Below, one piece after another: positions 24,801 through 39,800 of a stretch of DNA of 64,000 bases (positions are counted from its first letter, which is position 1; each line of letters begins with the position of its first letter). The translations under genes were made by a program, and so were the position numbers. The notes under the pieces are model-generated. The model worked only from the letters and a program-made list of their open reading frames with translations, had not been told where the DNA came from and ran no database searches. The stretch is from Gymnothorax reevesii (Eukaryota; Chordata; Actinopteri; Anguilliformes; Muraenidae): NCBI GenBank assembly GCA_029721435.1, contig CM056573.1, positions 149,937,947-150,001,946 on the forward strand, read 5' to 3'.

Positions 24801-27800
24801 TGAAAGAAGCTGCCCAACCTCGCTGGTTATTGGCGGACTTGAAGTCGCACTTTTCTTCCCGGAAACATTTCAAATGACCTCTGATGTTAGCTCCACGCGG
24901 CATTAGGTATAGAAAAGGGAATTAGCATCCTCGCCTGTCTGCCTCATAGTTACTTATATTGCGCTTAAAATTATCGCGATAGATATATCGCCCATCCCTA
25001 GTTGCGTCCAGTCAGGACAGACCTGGCCCGAGCCAATAATGGCGCTGGACCGGGCCACCCCGGAATTTATTGCATCAGACACAAACAAGTTCAAATCATA
25101 TACGTGTATGCATGTCTCCCAAAGCTGTTTGTACGTGTTTTTTAGATGCAAAAAAAAGCACTACTATTTCCTCTTTCAAAAGACGATGCCACCAGCAATA
25201 AGTGGCTAGCTTTGTTTGTTTGCTGACAGTGAACGGCCACACTCAAAGGCAACGTTAGCTGTTAGTACTCAGCATTTCACGAAAGACAGCTTTGTCAAGA
25301 CGCTGGAAATGCGTCTCAGCTGCTTCTCAAACCTGGAGCAGTTGCATCGATCAAGCCCTCGGAGCCGCGAGCTGTAAGTAACAATATAACGGCAAATAAT
25401 GTAAGTGAAGCTAACTTGCAGGACAGCTAACGAAAGTTAGCACTAACAACTGGCCTCAAACGTGGGCTTTCTCAAATATCTGAAGATACAGCCTGGATCG
25501 GTACCAACTGTCCGTGACTCTCAGATGCGGAAGCAGTAAGTTTTACCATTTTGTGTTGCTTTACTGCATAAGCCTACCTAACGTGATGGCTGTTGAATGT
25601 GGCTGTAGCACTGTGGCTGACATGGCTAAGTTACTTTTGCTAATGCCCCTGTCCTAAATATGCCAGAATAAATAATATCAAGGAGACATTCAACAGAAGG
25701 TGGGTGAACGTAAACCTCATTTGAAGCTAATTTTTTGTACGTTGTACTTGTTTGTAATTTGGATGCTTGATACAACTGTTCACGGTAATGGAACTTACGG
25801 TCTGTAAAACTTGTATTGCAGAGTAACATTTCTCTCTGTCGTTATGATGACCACTCATTTCGGATTTGTTTACTGCCGCCGTGGAATGATCGTTTTACTT
25901 TGCCATGACTGGGGTCAGCAGGGTACTTTGCTGTGGTGTGGGCTTGCACTCTGATCCTACCAAGGTGAAAGCAATAGCAAAATGCACTATAACGTGTCTG
26001 GTATAACAAACAATTTCTCTGCGTTGCCGTGGCGGAATTTCATCCACCTATGAAAATTGTTCTGGCTAAGAAGCCGAAAAATAAGTGCAGGTTGGATTTG
26101 GATTCCCAGTAAAAGTTATCGATTCGCTAGCTCCACATAAGCTACGCTTACACTGTTTGTAGTAGCTTGGTGTTGGAATTGTATTTTGTTTCGGTAGAAG
26201 TGGTTAACAGGATCTTTTAGCAAAGGCTCCTCTGGATAGCCAAATGGGTATATAATATGACTATATAACAGTACAGCTACAATCGCATGCATGCAAGGCG
26301 AGACAGTATGACCAAAACACTAAAATTTCAAATGAGCACTCATTGACATCTTGCTGTAAATGTTGCTGCAATACTTCAATTGCCTTCTCCTCCCATTCGG
26401 GGTCGGATTTGGAATTAAACATGTGTTGTCTTACAGCAATAGATGCCGCGGAGAGCTGTCCTGAAATGCCGTCTTGGTTTCCTGGTTTTTCGAGTGTGCA
26501 CCCTCCCCCTAAAATCGAAGAGGCCAGGCAGCCAATCAGACCAGTGCTCATTAGCATAGCCTCTTCGCCCACTCAAATCAGCTCGTGTTTCAGGCCGGCA
26601 CAGACTGGGTGAGAGAAGAGGTCTCACTTGGCCTGGATGTGTGCGGTTTTTTGTTTTTGTAACTGAATTCTTAACATTATGTTAGAGACCAATTGGACAT
26701 ATTTAAAACTATTAAATACAGCATAATATGGGACCTTTAAGCGTATCAATTGCTCTTCAGAATCATCATCCTCTACCCGCAATTTCTCTAACCCCCTTCC
26801 CATTTACTTTGCTCAATTCACAATCAGACAGTTGATTCGCTCAATGAAAAATTTAAATTGGTTGGCAGTCTAATTAATTTAGATATCATTTCTGTTTGTC
26901 ACATTTTGAATTTGAAATGTCCATAAAACATGACTGATTTGCCTGAATGTGTTTGCTAGACTATTTCTAGTTATATTTTTAGCCGCACTGCGTGTGAATG
27001 AGTTAACATTTTACGTGACGGTCGATATGCTTAAACAAAATGTTTTCCGCCTTCACTGTAGGCTATTTAGATGTTCAAAAGTAACAAAAATAAAGAGCAT
27101 TTAATTAATTTATTTAAAATTAGTCTTGTTCAATTATTGATTAAATGCATCGGTCTATTGCGTGCAGTGGGAAAATATTCTCACGTTCGCGTTGAATGTG
27201 CTTCACTAAATGATTTCTACTTTGCGTGCATTTTTTAACGCTTAAAAATCAGGGCTATCTTAAAATGATTTTATTTTTAAGAAATCTTTTTAAGAATACT
27301 TAAATTTTGCGATAACAGGAGGAATACAGAGGTCTGCTATTTATTCAGATGATTGACATTCTTTCAATCTAATACGGTAGCCTGATTAGGTTTGTCTGCT
27401 TCTCATCATCTCTTCCTGATCATCACCGGCCACATTTTGGTTTTGATTGGTCAGTTGGCTGAATAAATGGCTTGACTGCAAGTTAGGCAAAGAACACAGG
27501 AATTGATTTAAGGAGAGCTAATTATGCCAAGGCGATGGTGGTTGTTCAACCCCCATCGGACTTCAAATCGTACTTTTCTTCCCCAAAGCAATTCAAATGG
27601 CCTCTGATGTTTGCTCAACTCTAAATGAATGATGTGTGTCATGGGAAAGGTAATAAGCAAGTTCATCTGTCTGCCCCATGGAGGCAGTTACCTTTTATGG
27701 CACTTAAAATAATCACGATTTGGTTAATTTCCCAGCCCTGATGTTACAGCATGCTGTTAATATTGAAAGGAGCAATATGTAAGTTTATAGCCAAAACTGA

Positions 27801-30800
27801 TAGTGCAATCACATTCAAAATAGTGCAGAGCGCAGTATCCCCTCCTCCTCTCCCCCAGAGGTTGCCAGCTAGGCTGCCGGATCCAGCAAGAATGTCTACT
27901 ACGCGGAGCTACCATGGCTTCGTTTCAATATCACCAATGATTTGCTCTCACAGGGTTGTGTTCAGTTCAGTTCAGAAAAGATCGAGACTAATGACTAAAC
28001 AATGGTCATATTGGTCAACTTGCTAATCACTCTCCTATGTGGATAGCCCACTAATGTCCATACTGCAATATGCGTAAAGAATGAATGAGGACTCATTTGA
28101 CCGATGTACTGTCTCAATTACATTTCATATTGCCATAATGGTTGTGCTAATGTTGGAGCGGTTTCCACTGCGTCTCAGCATAAAGCCTGAGAAACGGAAT
28201 AATAATGCATGGCTAATGTTAACAATGAAGAGCCACAGTTTTTATTTCTCAAAAAATTTGTTACCTAGTCAAATCGATGACCCACCTGCATACGCACTAA
28301 CGTACCATGAACAAACATACATAACGTTATTCGAATGTAGACAGTATGTGAAAGGTCCATGCCTGCATTAAATAGAATTAACCCTATAATGCCCCCTGTA
28401 TCATATATGATACACCAAATTTGAAGGACCATACCCACCTGGTAAGATGCAACTCAACCTCTACTGCTCACTGTATCATATCTGATACACAGTGCAGCCA
28501 CCTGGAAGAAAGAAATTCTTCCAGAGAGTAGTCTCTCCCCCTAGTCACTCACTTCAAGGTTGTAGCTCCCATGTGAATGGGAATTCATAAATTTCCTTGC
28601 ACTTTGGCGGTGAAGTTCGGCTTTCCAAGGTAAATATTACAAAAAAACTTAGTCTTATACATGTTAAGGGATAGCTATAGATAGTAGAGAGCATATAAAT
28701 AATTAGAAATTTCGAGTGTTGCGTTCTGTAGGGTTGCTGATTTTTGGCTGTATCAGATATGATACTCCTGGAATTAGAAGTTCTGTTCAGCAATTTATAT
28801 TTTGCTGTCACAAAACCTCATGATGAACAGTGGATCTGAATACTACTCCTCAATACTTCAAAAATATAACTGGGTCATATTTTTCCCATGATGATATCTG
28901 TGTCTGGGCATTATAGGGTTAAGTTAGCCAAAGTAAGCTGAATCTTACCTGACCAGGAGAAAATGATCAACTTCGGCGTCGGTCTTTAAACTCTTCTCTG
29001 CTTTCAGCCGCCTCCATCTTTCAATGGCATGTCCTATACAGATCCTTGTTTTGTTTCTGACTTTGTCATGACGTATTTAGGAATCAAAACGGGGCCTTTT
29101 AGGTTTAGTAACATCAGACATTTGTGCTCCGATACGCCGGTAGCTGCAGCTCAGTGGTAACTGACAACCTGGATGTCGAAGTGCTACTGACTTTGTGATC
29201 GGGAGATAGGTGAAGGGCGGCGCAACAGGCCAAAACACAAGATGACAACATCAGTTGTGGGCTGCAACTTCGCTTTTGTAATGAGAATATTCTGGCTGGA
29301 CTACACTTGTCAGTGATAAAGCTACTTGAAATTAACATCATTCCTTAATGTCTGGTGATATATCGGGGCCATTTCATGATTAATCGACATACATTTCTTA
29401 CATTTTGCTCCTTTAACCTAACAGAATATCAAGCACAATGTTTGTTAAATTGGTATGGCTTAGTGCTGTAGTGAGCTGGTTAAGTTTCACTCTTATACCC
29501 CATTACTTAGCTAACTTGCTAGTGCGTACGCTGTACCTTTCCAATACTATTTTACAATATTAGTTTGCTAGCTAGTTACTCAGTTGAAGGTGAATTTACT
29601 GTTCGTTGCTAGTATAAACAAGGATGTCTGTGACTCAGTGTCTGACCTAGTTAGCACAATGATGGAGTTGGCTCAATGCTAGCATGGGGATTGACAGTGG
29701 GGATTGTCATTGAGGCGCTAACGGAAATTACATTTGTTTTCCATTTAATTAACACAATTCAGTTGTGATAACCAAGAGTATAAGATTCTGTTTATCTCAT
29801 ATGAAAGTTGTGATACTTACTAAGTAAATTTTGGGTTTGTTGCTTGCTAGCAGTAAGAACATACTGCAGTGGCATAGACAGCAGAGTCATTTTCCCCATT
29901 CACTTTCTATTGAGCCACTGCACACAATGGGACCGGCAGCAGAGCGACGCGGTGCGAAATAGGCAAAGCCAGTAGCCAAAACTTGAATCTCATTCAAATG
30001 AGGAGCGGCGGCTGCTCTGCCCTGGCCAATCATCATGACAGGAGGAGGCAGGAATTTCAAATATCAAAATGGAGGAGAGTGCATTGCTATGGGTTTTCCA
30101 ATATGATAGTGATGTCGCTAGCTAGCTTGCAATTTGGATAGTTGTTTGAAGTTGTTTAAATGAAGTAAATACTTAGCCAACAAAGTATGTCTGTGATATA
30201 AAATGTTATTGTGGCTATCTGTGTATAGCTAGTTGGCGAGCTATTTCACCTGTTGCCCAACGTCTTGTTAATGAAGTAAGTAAATATTAAGCTATTAATA
30301 AAAGATTATGGATATCTTCATGGCTGGCTTTGTAGCATAGCTACGATAACTGCGTACATAGCGTAGTCTTGCAATTCCGCTAGTTGTTTGATGTTTTAAA
30401 TAAAGTTGCTAGCTGAGTAAATTCTTAACCAACAACGTTTGCATGTGAATGTTGTGAATATCTGTATAGCTGGCAATGTAGCCAGAAGCCTTGGACTGAT
30501 AACAATGGCGAGTACGCATTTAAGTGCAATGCATAGCAAAGGTGGGATTGAAACAACCTACCATCAAGAGCCATTATACAGTGAAAACAGAACTTCTGAC
30601 ACTGCAGAAATAATGGGCTAAACTGTAGTTGGCTTGGCTGCAGTGTTGTATGTAAGCATATTCAAATAAAACTGTCGGGTCAAGCTAAATAAATCTGACC
30701 GTGTGTTTTAATGATTGAAAATCATGCTTCTTTAGCCTGTTTACCATTTGAGGATCTTGCACAAATGTTCATGTCATACGAAAGTTATAAAAAGAATTGA

Positions 30801-33800
30801 GTAAATTTTGTATGTTACAAGCTGTGAGCAACATCCACCAAACTTAAGTATCAAAGCTTTCAAATGACACGAACAAAAGTATGAAATTCTGTTTATCACA
30901 TAACTGAATAGGGTAATTTTATAGAAAATAAATGTAACTTCCATGAGTGCCTGAATAGTTACTCCTACGATGTGTTATATTAACAATAATAATACTAATA
31001 ATAACTTTATTTATATATAATGTTCTTAACAAAGTAACAAAGTGCTTTATAAAAAATAAAATCAGATAGTCTTAAAAGATCGAGGGATACACAACAAGGG
31101 GAATTCAGCAACATAAGTTAGTCAGATGATCATAAGACATTGAGCTTACTCCATCACTCTGCTAACTTACTCAGGACAGTCATTGATTCACAGACATTTG
31201 CAATTTGAACCAGCAACAGTTTGTAAATTCTGTAAACTGAGTATTTAGCTAACATTAGCTAGCTGGCTAGCAAACATACTGATGGTTATATAATGGTTAT
31301 GGAAAGGTTCTGCAAGCATGCTAGCTAGCAAGCAAAGTAACAGTAAAATATTTGAGACTGGCATTTAAGAAGCTGGCTACAGTGCTTACCCACACCTATT
31401 AAACTAGCGCCTTATACTCGGTATTTAGTTTGGCTGAATGTCATCAGCGTAATGTCACATGGAGCTATCACCACCCCCCTCAGCCAATGAAACTTTCACA
31501 AAAGTGATGTGTACGAAGGGTAATATCATGAGCTATGGGAAAAGTATTGCAGTTATGTGATTAAATGCAGTTATGTCCTGCTCATTACTCATTCAGAATT
31601 TGCTTGGTTATTTACCCATTATATGTGGACAAAGTATAGAAAGCCTGTGCTTAGGTTGAAGTACAGATACCCCAATAAAATATTACTCCAAAAAATTAAA
31701 TACTCGTCTTTACATTTTCACTAATTTTAAATGTACTTGCCTCCGACATTTCTTAAATACCCTGGAAAAGTCATTTAGTTATTTGGCATATAGCATGATG
31801 ACTAAAAGTAAGCAGAGCCTGCACTCTAACTTATAGCTTCTCTTATTTATTTGTCCCAGGGGAGAAAAATGGTACTTTAACTAAAGCTAACCTTCTTATC
31901 CTCCATGGTGAGTGAATAAGAGAAGCTTTAAGTTATCTGACTGCGTACTGTACTTAATTTTAGTTACATTTATAAACTAGTCGACGCATCAGTCCGGTTC
32001 CTACAGCAGGAAATTTCAGGGGTTTAAATATGTTTATATGTAGTATAAATACTATTTATAAACTTATTTAAACCCCAAGGGCCTTTTGGAAAATAAGTAA
32101 TTCCTGCATTGACATTACACCTGGAAAATGGTTTGTATTTTTTTTTAAATTGCATTGAATACACATCTATTTGCTTTTGATAATAAAACATACTGTAACT
32201 TTTGTTGGGTCAAGAAGAAAGCTGCCCTTATTAAGGTTCAGTTGGATAATGTGAAACAAGCATTTCCTTTATTTTGATTTATTAAAAATTAGGCTAAAAG
32301 AATTCCATGCATTTTATACAAAAGTAAGGGATATAGCCAACCTTGATACAATGTCATTTAACTTATCTGTGCTCGTATGAAGCTGACTCTTTCAGTTGAG
32401 CAGTTTATTACGAATAATTTTGCAGAACAGGTATTCAAAGGATAACGTTAAAGACATTGATTCATCCTGAACAAATATAAACAGTTATGTTGGTGATCCG
32501 CATTTCTGTTGCTGGGATTTGATGGCAGCTACCAAATATTCAGTCAACATGAGTCGAACGCAAACATGCACAATAACTTTTTATATTGCATCCAAACGTT
32601 TTATATGAATTTCCATTATTTTGAATTGCCTTATTAAACGACTAGCCTACTGGTTAGCTGGCTGAAATGACCAGGCAGTATGCATGCCTACTTAGTGTGA
32701 ATATTAATGAATAGATCTATGTAATTTATCATTAAATTGAATGTCAACCCCAGGATCTTCGCGTCTCTCCTCCATGGATAATGTTTTTTTTTTTTTTTTG
32801 TTCATGTCCCAGTATTCATGAAGGGGACCATCAAGAAGCATTTGGAAACCCAGTACAGCAGTGATGAGCCTCTCCTCCATTTTGAGATTTGAATTTCACG
32901 CCTCCTCCTTACTACCAAAAAGAACGTGATTGGCCAGGGCTGTGCGGCCACTGCCCCTCTCTTGGTTTCAGATTTTGATATTCAGGTTTAGGCTGCTGGC
33001 TTTGCCTGCTCTGCGCTGTGTCGCTCTGCCACCGATCCCATAGTGTACTGCGCTGGGGCTCAGTAAAAGGTGATTGGGAAAATAACTCCGCCATCCAAAA
33101 TTTCTAGCAGTGCTGCAAAATTTACTCAGCTTCTTTCAAAGCTTTCATGTGACATGCCCACGGTGGCACAGTGGTTAGCACTGCTGCCTCACAGCAAGAA
33201 GGTTGTGGGTTCGAATCCGGCCTGGGGCCTTTCTGTGTGGAGTTTGCATGTTCTCCCCGTGTTCGCGTGGGTTTTCTCCGGGTACTCCGGTTTCCCCCAC
33301 CCACAAAAACATGCAATATATAGGAACATTGTATGGCTGTGTGTGAATGTTTGGTGGTGGTCGGAGGGGCCGTAGGCGCATACTGGCAGCCACGCTTCCG
33401 TCAGTCTGCCCCAGGGCAGCTGTGGCTACAAAAACGTAGTTTACCACCATCAGAGCGTGAATGTGTGAGTGAATGAATAATGTATCCTTGTGAAGCGTCT
33501 TTGAGTGCCCAGAAAGCAGAAAAGCGCTATATAAAATTGATGCATTATTATTTATTATTATCATGGAAGATCCTCTGTTTATTCACTACAAAAAAGATAA
33601 ATGACTTTTTTACTTCCATGTTTGTTTTGAGCACATCCTGCAATGCAGGCAATTTAGCCTGTGCTTCATGATTGTACAAGTCACAGCAAAGAAAATAAAG
33701 GTTATAAAAAAGTATCCACAATTGAATAAAGTTGAGCGAAATGCAATTTTTCTTCAGTGGTGCATTTTATGCCTCATCTTACCTTAACAAGGAGAACTGG

Positions 33801-36800
33801 CCATACCTGATAGTGCTGAATGTTTTCCAAGTTTTGTAATGTTAGTTTTTGTATATGACTGAAATCTGGTAAACACTAATCCCTAGTTTAGTGTTCTCCT
33901 CCTCCCAAATTTTCTGCTCACCTGCCGCCACTGACTGCTGCACACAATAAGAGAGCAGTGAAGAGCCTTATTTGTGTATTTCCCTGGTTGGGATCCACTG
34001 GAGCAGGGGTGTCCAATCTTATCCGCAAAGGGCCGGAGTGGGTGCAGGTTTTTATTCTACCCCAGTGCCATAACAACTGAATCATCTAATTAACTAATCA
34101 TGGGGATCAATCAAGACCTTGATGAGTAAAATCAGGTCTATTAGCGTTGGGTTGTTTGGGAAACCAGCACTCACACCGGCCCTTTGCGGGTAAGATTGGA
34201 CACCCCTGCACTAGAGACAATATCGACAAGTAATTAACCCTTTAACCCCTTTGCGCAGAAGCCAAATTTGGCTATTTTTGGGTTACCCACTTTAATGCTG
34301 TATAATTCAAGATTTAAGCTTCATAAAGAGGAAAAATGTGGCTCAATTCTGAAAAGACTCTTACAGCATTTAGAATTACATAATATTTCAGTTAATTTTC
34401 ATGATTATGGTAGAGAAAATGAGCTGCAAACATAAAAAATCTTCATGAGAATTCACCATTGAAATTGCAAAAAAAATAATTCTGAGGATTGAAAAACTGC
34501 TGGGGCTTAGAACTATACATTTCTGGGATCATAAACTCCTTGACCACAAGTACAATTTATCTTCAACATTACATTCTAGATTACCTACATGCTTTTAGCC
34601 AAATTATACACCTATCCAAGTGTCTCCCCGAAGTCTCAAAATGAAGTCCTGTCAAATCATAAAAAAATCATGTATATAACACAAATAAAGTTTTAAGGCA
34701 TGAAATTTAATATGAACAAATGATTTTCTGGTTGAGTTTTGTATGAATTTATCAATCTCAGTGCAGTTGAATATCAATGGTCACCAGTAACCACTCCAAA
34801 GACAAAATATGCCTTTTCTCCTTAATAAAGTTTAGAGTTTTGGCCATTTTACTTCAAAGTGCCCCAAGCCAGCACAAACACGCATTAAATAAACTTCTTA
34901 TTAAACGGTTAGAACATTCACCCTGTAATGAAAGCTACCAGTCCCCTCTTCTAAGCTTACAAACTCATTTCAACACTTATAAGGAACAAGTGCAACTCAC
35001 TAACTCAGTAACATCTGAATTCTGAAATATACCTTATTTTAATAGAACAGACACTCCACTTTCAGGGAACAATCCATTGCCTCCCTGGATTCAAAAGAAA
35101 CGTGCAATGAACGTACCAGGGGGTCCACCCAAATGCACGGGCAGTTCGCGTTTTAAACAGGAAAAAAAACCTCGACATTCGACTTTGTAGAGTACGTATA
35201 CATTCCAAAAACAAAACAACAACAACAGCAAAAAAATAACAAAGTAGCAGCCTCACCTTTTTCATGAATCCCAATTCCAGAGACAGATGTATCCTGTAGC
35301 AGGAACCCTCCGGTCCTGTTTCATTCGAAATAATTCCAATTGACCATATCCTTATCTCATTTAAATCCCCTAAATGTAACTGAACACTTCAAGGCCAGTT
35401 TTGCGATCGTGTTTTCTATAAATTGCGTCTATTTTAACCGCGTAATGTGCATGACAGGATACAACCGAGCCTGCTGATACGCATAGGTTTGTATGCTCTC
35501 TGTTTGTCCAATAAATGTGTTTCACTTGCTGTAAAATGTTTAAACACTCGGGAATTGGATAAGAAATGAGCCAATCAATACATTTTTACCAGGGTAGCTT
35601 CACGAGAGCATGAAGTGTAACTATACAATTACGCAGAAGAGCTTGAGCGTATGATTGTGTGATTGGCTATCAACGCCAGTACTCGGGTGGATATAATGAA
35701 GCGCTGGATTTGTCAATGAATGGATCTGCGCGTAAATCCACGGTAGGGAACAACGAATTTTTTTGTATGTGACAACTGTAATTAACAGTAGAATGTGAGA
35801 GAATCAATACCATGTCGATTTTTTTGCCTCAGAAAACTGATTTTTCTGAACCATTACTTGGAATACTGTTGGCTCACTGTGGCTTAACTGGTTGCTACAG
35901 AGGATAACGATTTTTTCTGTGTCAAGATATCGTTTTTTTAAACTGCTGGATCGATACTATAGGCAAGGATACTGACCAGTTTGCACATCAGGCTTAGCTG
36001 AGGAGTTAAATTCATGCAGCTCTTGAAAAACAGGGCGTGGAGTGAACTTCCCCATATTCAGAACCGCGTTCGAGGTCTGCTTGCTTGTGAACATTCAATA
36101 ACTGATCCGAGGGTGCCATTTATTGATCGAGTACAATAACAGCGTGCTTCCAATTTGCAGGTCTATAGATGCGGGCGTCTATATCTGCAGAAAGGGGTTA
36201 AAGTAATGTTTTCAGCCTGTGAGAAACTCCAAGGTTTGTTTTTGGGGAGCCCTGAATCATTTGAGTTTTGCTTGATTAAACAACTTGTTGAGCAGATCGA
36301 AATATGAACGCTCATTTTGTGTTTTCTATGAGTGAAGCTGATATTAACATGACTGAAGTGAGTATCGTATGGTGTGCATCCATAATATTGTGACATGTAT
36401 CTGCAACCTAATCCTCTTTCTTCACTTCTGACCGGCTTTCAGAGTCTCTCTCGAAGTTCCTCTCCCTTTTCTTCTCCTACACATCATAAGAGTTTTCTCT
36501 TCCTCTCTTTTAAGACTACTTTTTTCCACTCCTCCATGCACGTGCACTCTCTCAGTTCAGTAATTCAATTTTTATACGGCGCCAGAGGCGGTTGTATATT
36601 GGCGTCATCCGCTCCGTCCGTTCGTTCGTCTGTTAACATTTGCCTTGTCCGCAAATTTGTGTGCAAAGCTTTAGGCCGATCGGGACAAACTCCACAGGAA
36701 CATTACCTGGGTCAGGGTCTAAACACCGAATGACTGTCGGCTCCGTCGCTTTAAGGTCACACATCGAGGTCAAAGGTCACATTTATACCAAAATGTCGGT

Positions 36801-39800
36801 GGCGTATAATGTACCAGCTCCTGGTGCTCTTGTAAGAATAATGATAGTGGTTTTCACTAAAGCGCTGTCACAATGTAGAAATGCAGCACCCAACCCACAT
36901 CCCCCCCCCTCTTTTGTAGGGAGAAAAACTCTTGATATAATGCTTTATTTTATTATATGACAGTGTGTACAAATAACTGAAATGGGTAACTGCAACACAA
37001 GACATGATCTTGTGTAATCTATTGGTCTATCTTACAGGTGTCTATCCTGCGGAGCACGTCCATTACGCTTAGTCCCTCGACGGAGACCAACGTCACCTTA
37101 CAGTTCCGAGGGTTCATCCACCCACTGTGGGGTGGGCCTCCCCCTGCTGCACCCCCTCAGGAGACTGTCTCCATGTGGGCCCGGATACAGAGGCTGCACT
37201 TCATTGCCCGCATGGCGATGGGGCCCAACTCACCACAACTAGTGAGAGCACAGTGTATTAACAAGCTTGCCCTATCAAATACAATCACAGTTCCGAAAAA
37301 GTCGGCACACTGCATGGGTGCAGTTGTCTGTCCGTCCGTCCGGCTGTCTGTGAACATTTAGTTTCCGGAGCATAACTTGAAAACCGTTCAATATTTTTTA
37401 ACAAAATCTTGTGTGCACTTTAATTATGACCTGAAGTGGTGCCTTTTGCTAATCCGAAGTTGAATTTTGTATTTTTTCTGGTTTCCATGGAAACATTTCG
37501 AACTTAGAATTTTTAGGGTATATGGTTTCTTTCCGAAGCAGGTGCCCTTTCATTCTTTTAATATTTGGGGCCGTGGGGCGATATATGATCTCCTGATGGC
37601 TCTTGTTATTGAAGTTGTGTGCCATATATACTTAATTTAGCCTATAGAGTAGAAGTTAGAATTTAAATTTGATCCATTTCTGCCTTGAATATCAAGAAAA
37701 TTGTTTTTGCAACATATTTCATATTTCACATTCTTCACTGTAAAAGCTTGAATTGATGCTGTAATGCTGGAAAAGGATGATGCTCCATGGTGTTTGGCTT
37801 AGCGAATTTAGATGGCGAAATGAACCCTGGCTTTGGATGGCTTCTCTGGCATTGTTTCAGAGACATTTTTGGGTTTATTTCAGCCTGATGAAGGGGGAAT
37901 AGGAACGGCCTTTTACTTTTGTTTAAAATAGTTTTTACCCCTCAGCTGACGAAAGTCGTGGCGGGGTACTGTCATGGCGAGCGGCGTCCGTCTGTCTGTC
38001 CATTAACTTGTTTTCGGACGATAGCTGGAAAACGCTTTGGCCAAATGCTTTCATTTTCTGGTGATATGTTGGGGGGTGGTTAGAGGAAGCTCCAAATTGA
38101 TTTCTGTCCCGCTGCGATAAACAATGTGGCCGCCACGGCAGGCCAAGCACAAGGCTTAGGGGTCCCCTCGCGCGACAGCGCTCTATTTTTTTTTTTTTCT
38201 TTTTTGTTGAATCAGCTGATTGCGTTTACGCTTGGTGACTGTAACGCTCTTTCTGTTCAGTCTGTGGTGGGACACTGGGCGGCCCAGCAGGAGAAGACCA
38301 GCCGTCTTCTGGCCAGGCCAGGCGGGGGTCGGCTATTCCAGAACCTGACCCGGGGAAACCGCTACCTGGTGCAAGCTGAGGGCTACCTCAATAACTCTGA
38401 GTCAGGCCACACCTGTGAGATGACCCTCACCTGGAACAGGACTTTACCTGGGGGAAGTGTGAGTGTCCTTCCCGACTCTGCAGTAAATATCCTGTTTTAG
38501 TGTTGACCTGACTGTCCCCTCCCCCTCCCGTGCAGGAGATCTCCTTCCTGTTTCTGGAGCCCTACCGCTCAGGCTCCTGCTCGGGGTACCGCTCCTGTCT
38601 GGCCTGCTTGTCGGACCAGTCCTGTGGCTGGTGCACGCCCCAGAATCGCTGCCTCTCCCGTGGGAACCCCACTCTTGAGCCCTGCCTGGAGCCCCACGGC
38701 ACAGAAGAGCGCCACCTGCTGCTGGCTCCCCAGCACTGCACCCTGTGTGAGGACTACAGGGACTGTGCTGCCTGTGCTCAGGTAACAACGTGGAGCCAAC
38801 CTGTTTCGAAGACCTGGCCGCAGTCTTCATGCTAGAATTGGCAGACGATAGACTTTCAAACCATTTAGGGAATGATGCATACGTGGTTACAAGTGTTTCT
38901 GCAGCATTGCTACTTCATTTCGGCAGCATTTTGGAAGCATTTTGTGGTAGCCGCGTTAGCCGGGCATTAAGTGCGTCGCTCCTTGATTGCGTTGCTGTGG
39001 CCGATTGAACTGGAGCTTGTTTTGTTAACCGGGATTTTTTTATTTTATTTATTTAACCTTTATTTAACCAGGGATTGATTGCTAACTTTAGCTGTTGTGG
39101 TCTCACCTCTGCAGGACCCTTACTGCCAGTGGCAGATTAGCTCCAGCAAAAAGGGAGACTATCAGTGCAGTCGCCGGGGGAGGCCGGGGGTATCCATCCG
39201 CAGCCCTGAGGGATGTCCCAAAGTTTGCAACCTGTGAGTCCCCAATTAGACTCATTGCCCCTCATGGGCAGACGACCCCAGTCATCTGTCCTTCCGACCG
39301 TCTGTTCTCTCCATTTGTGCAGGAGGAAGACCTGCTCTGAGTGTTTGTCCAACTCCAGTCAGTGTGCGTGGTGTGAGTCCGCCCAGGCCTGTTTCTATTT
39401 CGCCGCCTACCTCACCAAGTATCCGTACGGGGAGTGCCGGGACTGGTACGACAGGTAAATTCCTACAAACGGAGTCGAGTCCTCTGTGACACTCCCACAA
39501 GTGGGAACCTCGGGTCTTCCACTGCCTGCAAACATCTCGATTCAAGACATCATGTCATAAGTACTGCATCACACATTGATTTTATCGGCCTACTGTCTGA
39601 CTGACATTTTTGTACTGGGCTGTCTAAGATGGGCTGAGTCAAAGCAACCCGTCTCCTTGAAAAATATTATGACGGTCACTTTCCCATCCTCTCCCTCTCT
39701 CTCTCATGTTGTATCCTCTGTCTCTGCTTTGCCCTCTTCTCTTCTCCCTCTTTGCCCTGTGTGTTTATCCTTTTCTATACCCTCCTTGTTGGCTCCCCCC

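Larger units (their letters stand above)
23066..27740. mobile_element. Foldback hAT-like element with long inverted arms
   Basis: The left arm (23066 to about 23840, starting TAGGGCTGGGCAATTAACC) matches the reverse of the right arm (about 27010-27740, ending GGTTAATTTCCCAGCCCTG) over some 700 bases. The flanking octamers ACGTTATG and ATGTTACA agree at 5 of 8 sites. A TTAA-type element and a further half-arm copy are nested inside. It shows no transposase. Confidence 0.75.

Noticed and set aside
33156..33230. tRNA-like A and B boxes
   Set aside because: The stretch continues into the body and tail of a dispersed fish repeat and cannot fold as a complete tRNA.
38444..38830. 128-codon minus-strand frame opposite exon 17
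   Set aside because: It is antisense of a conserved PSI exon with low-complexity composition and no known domain.
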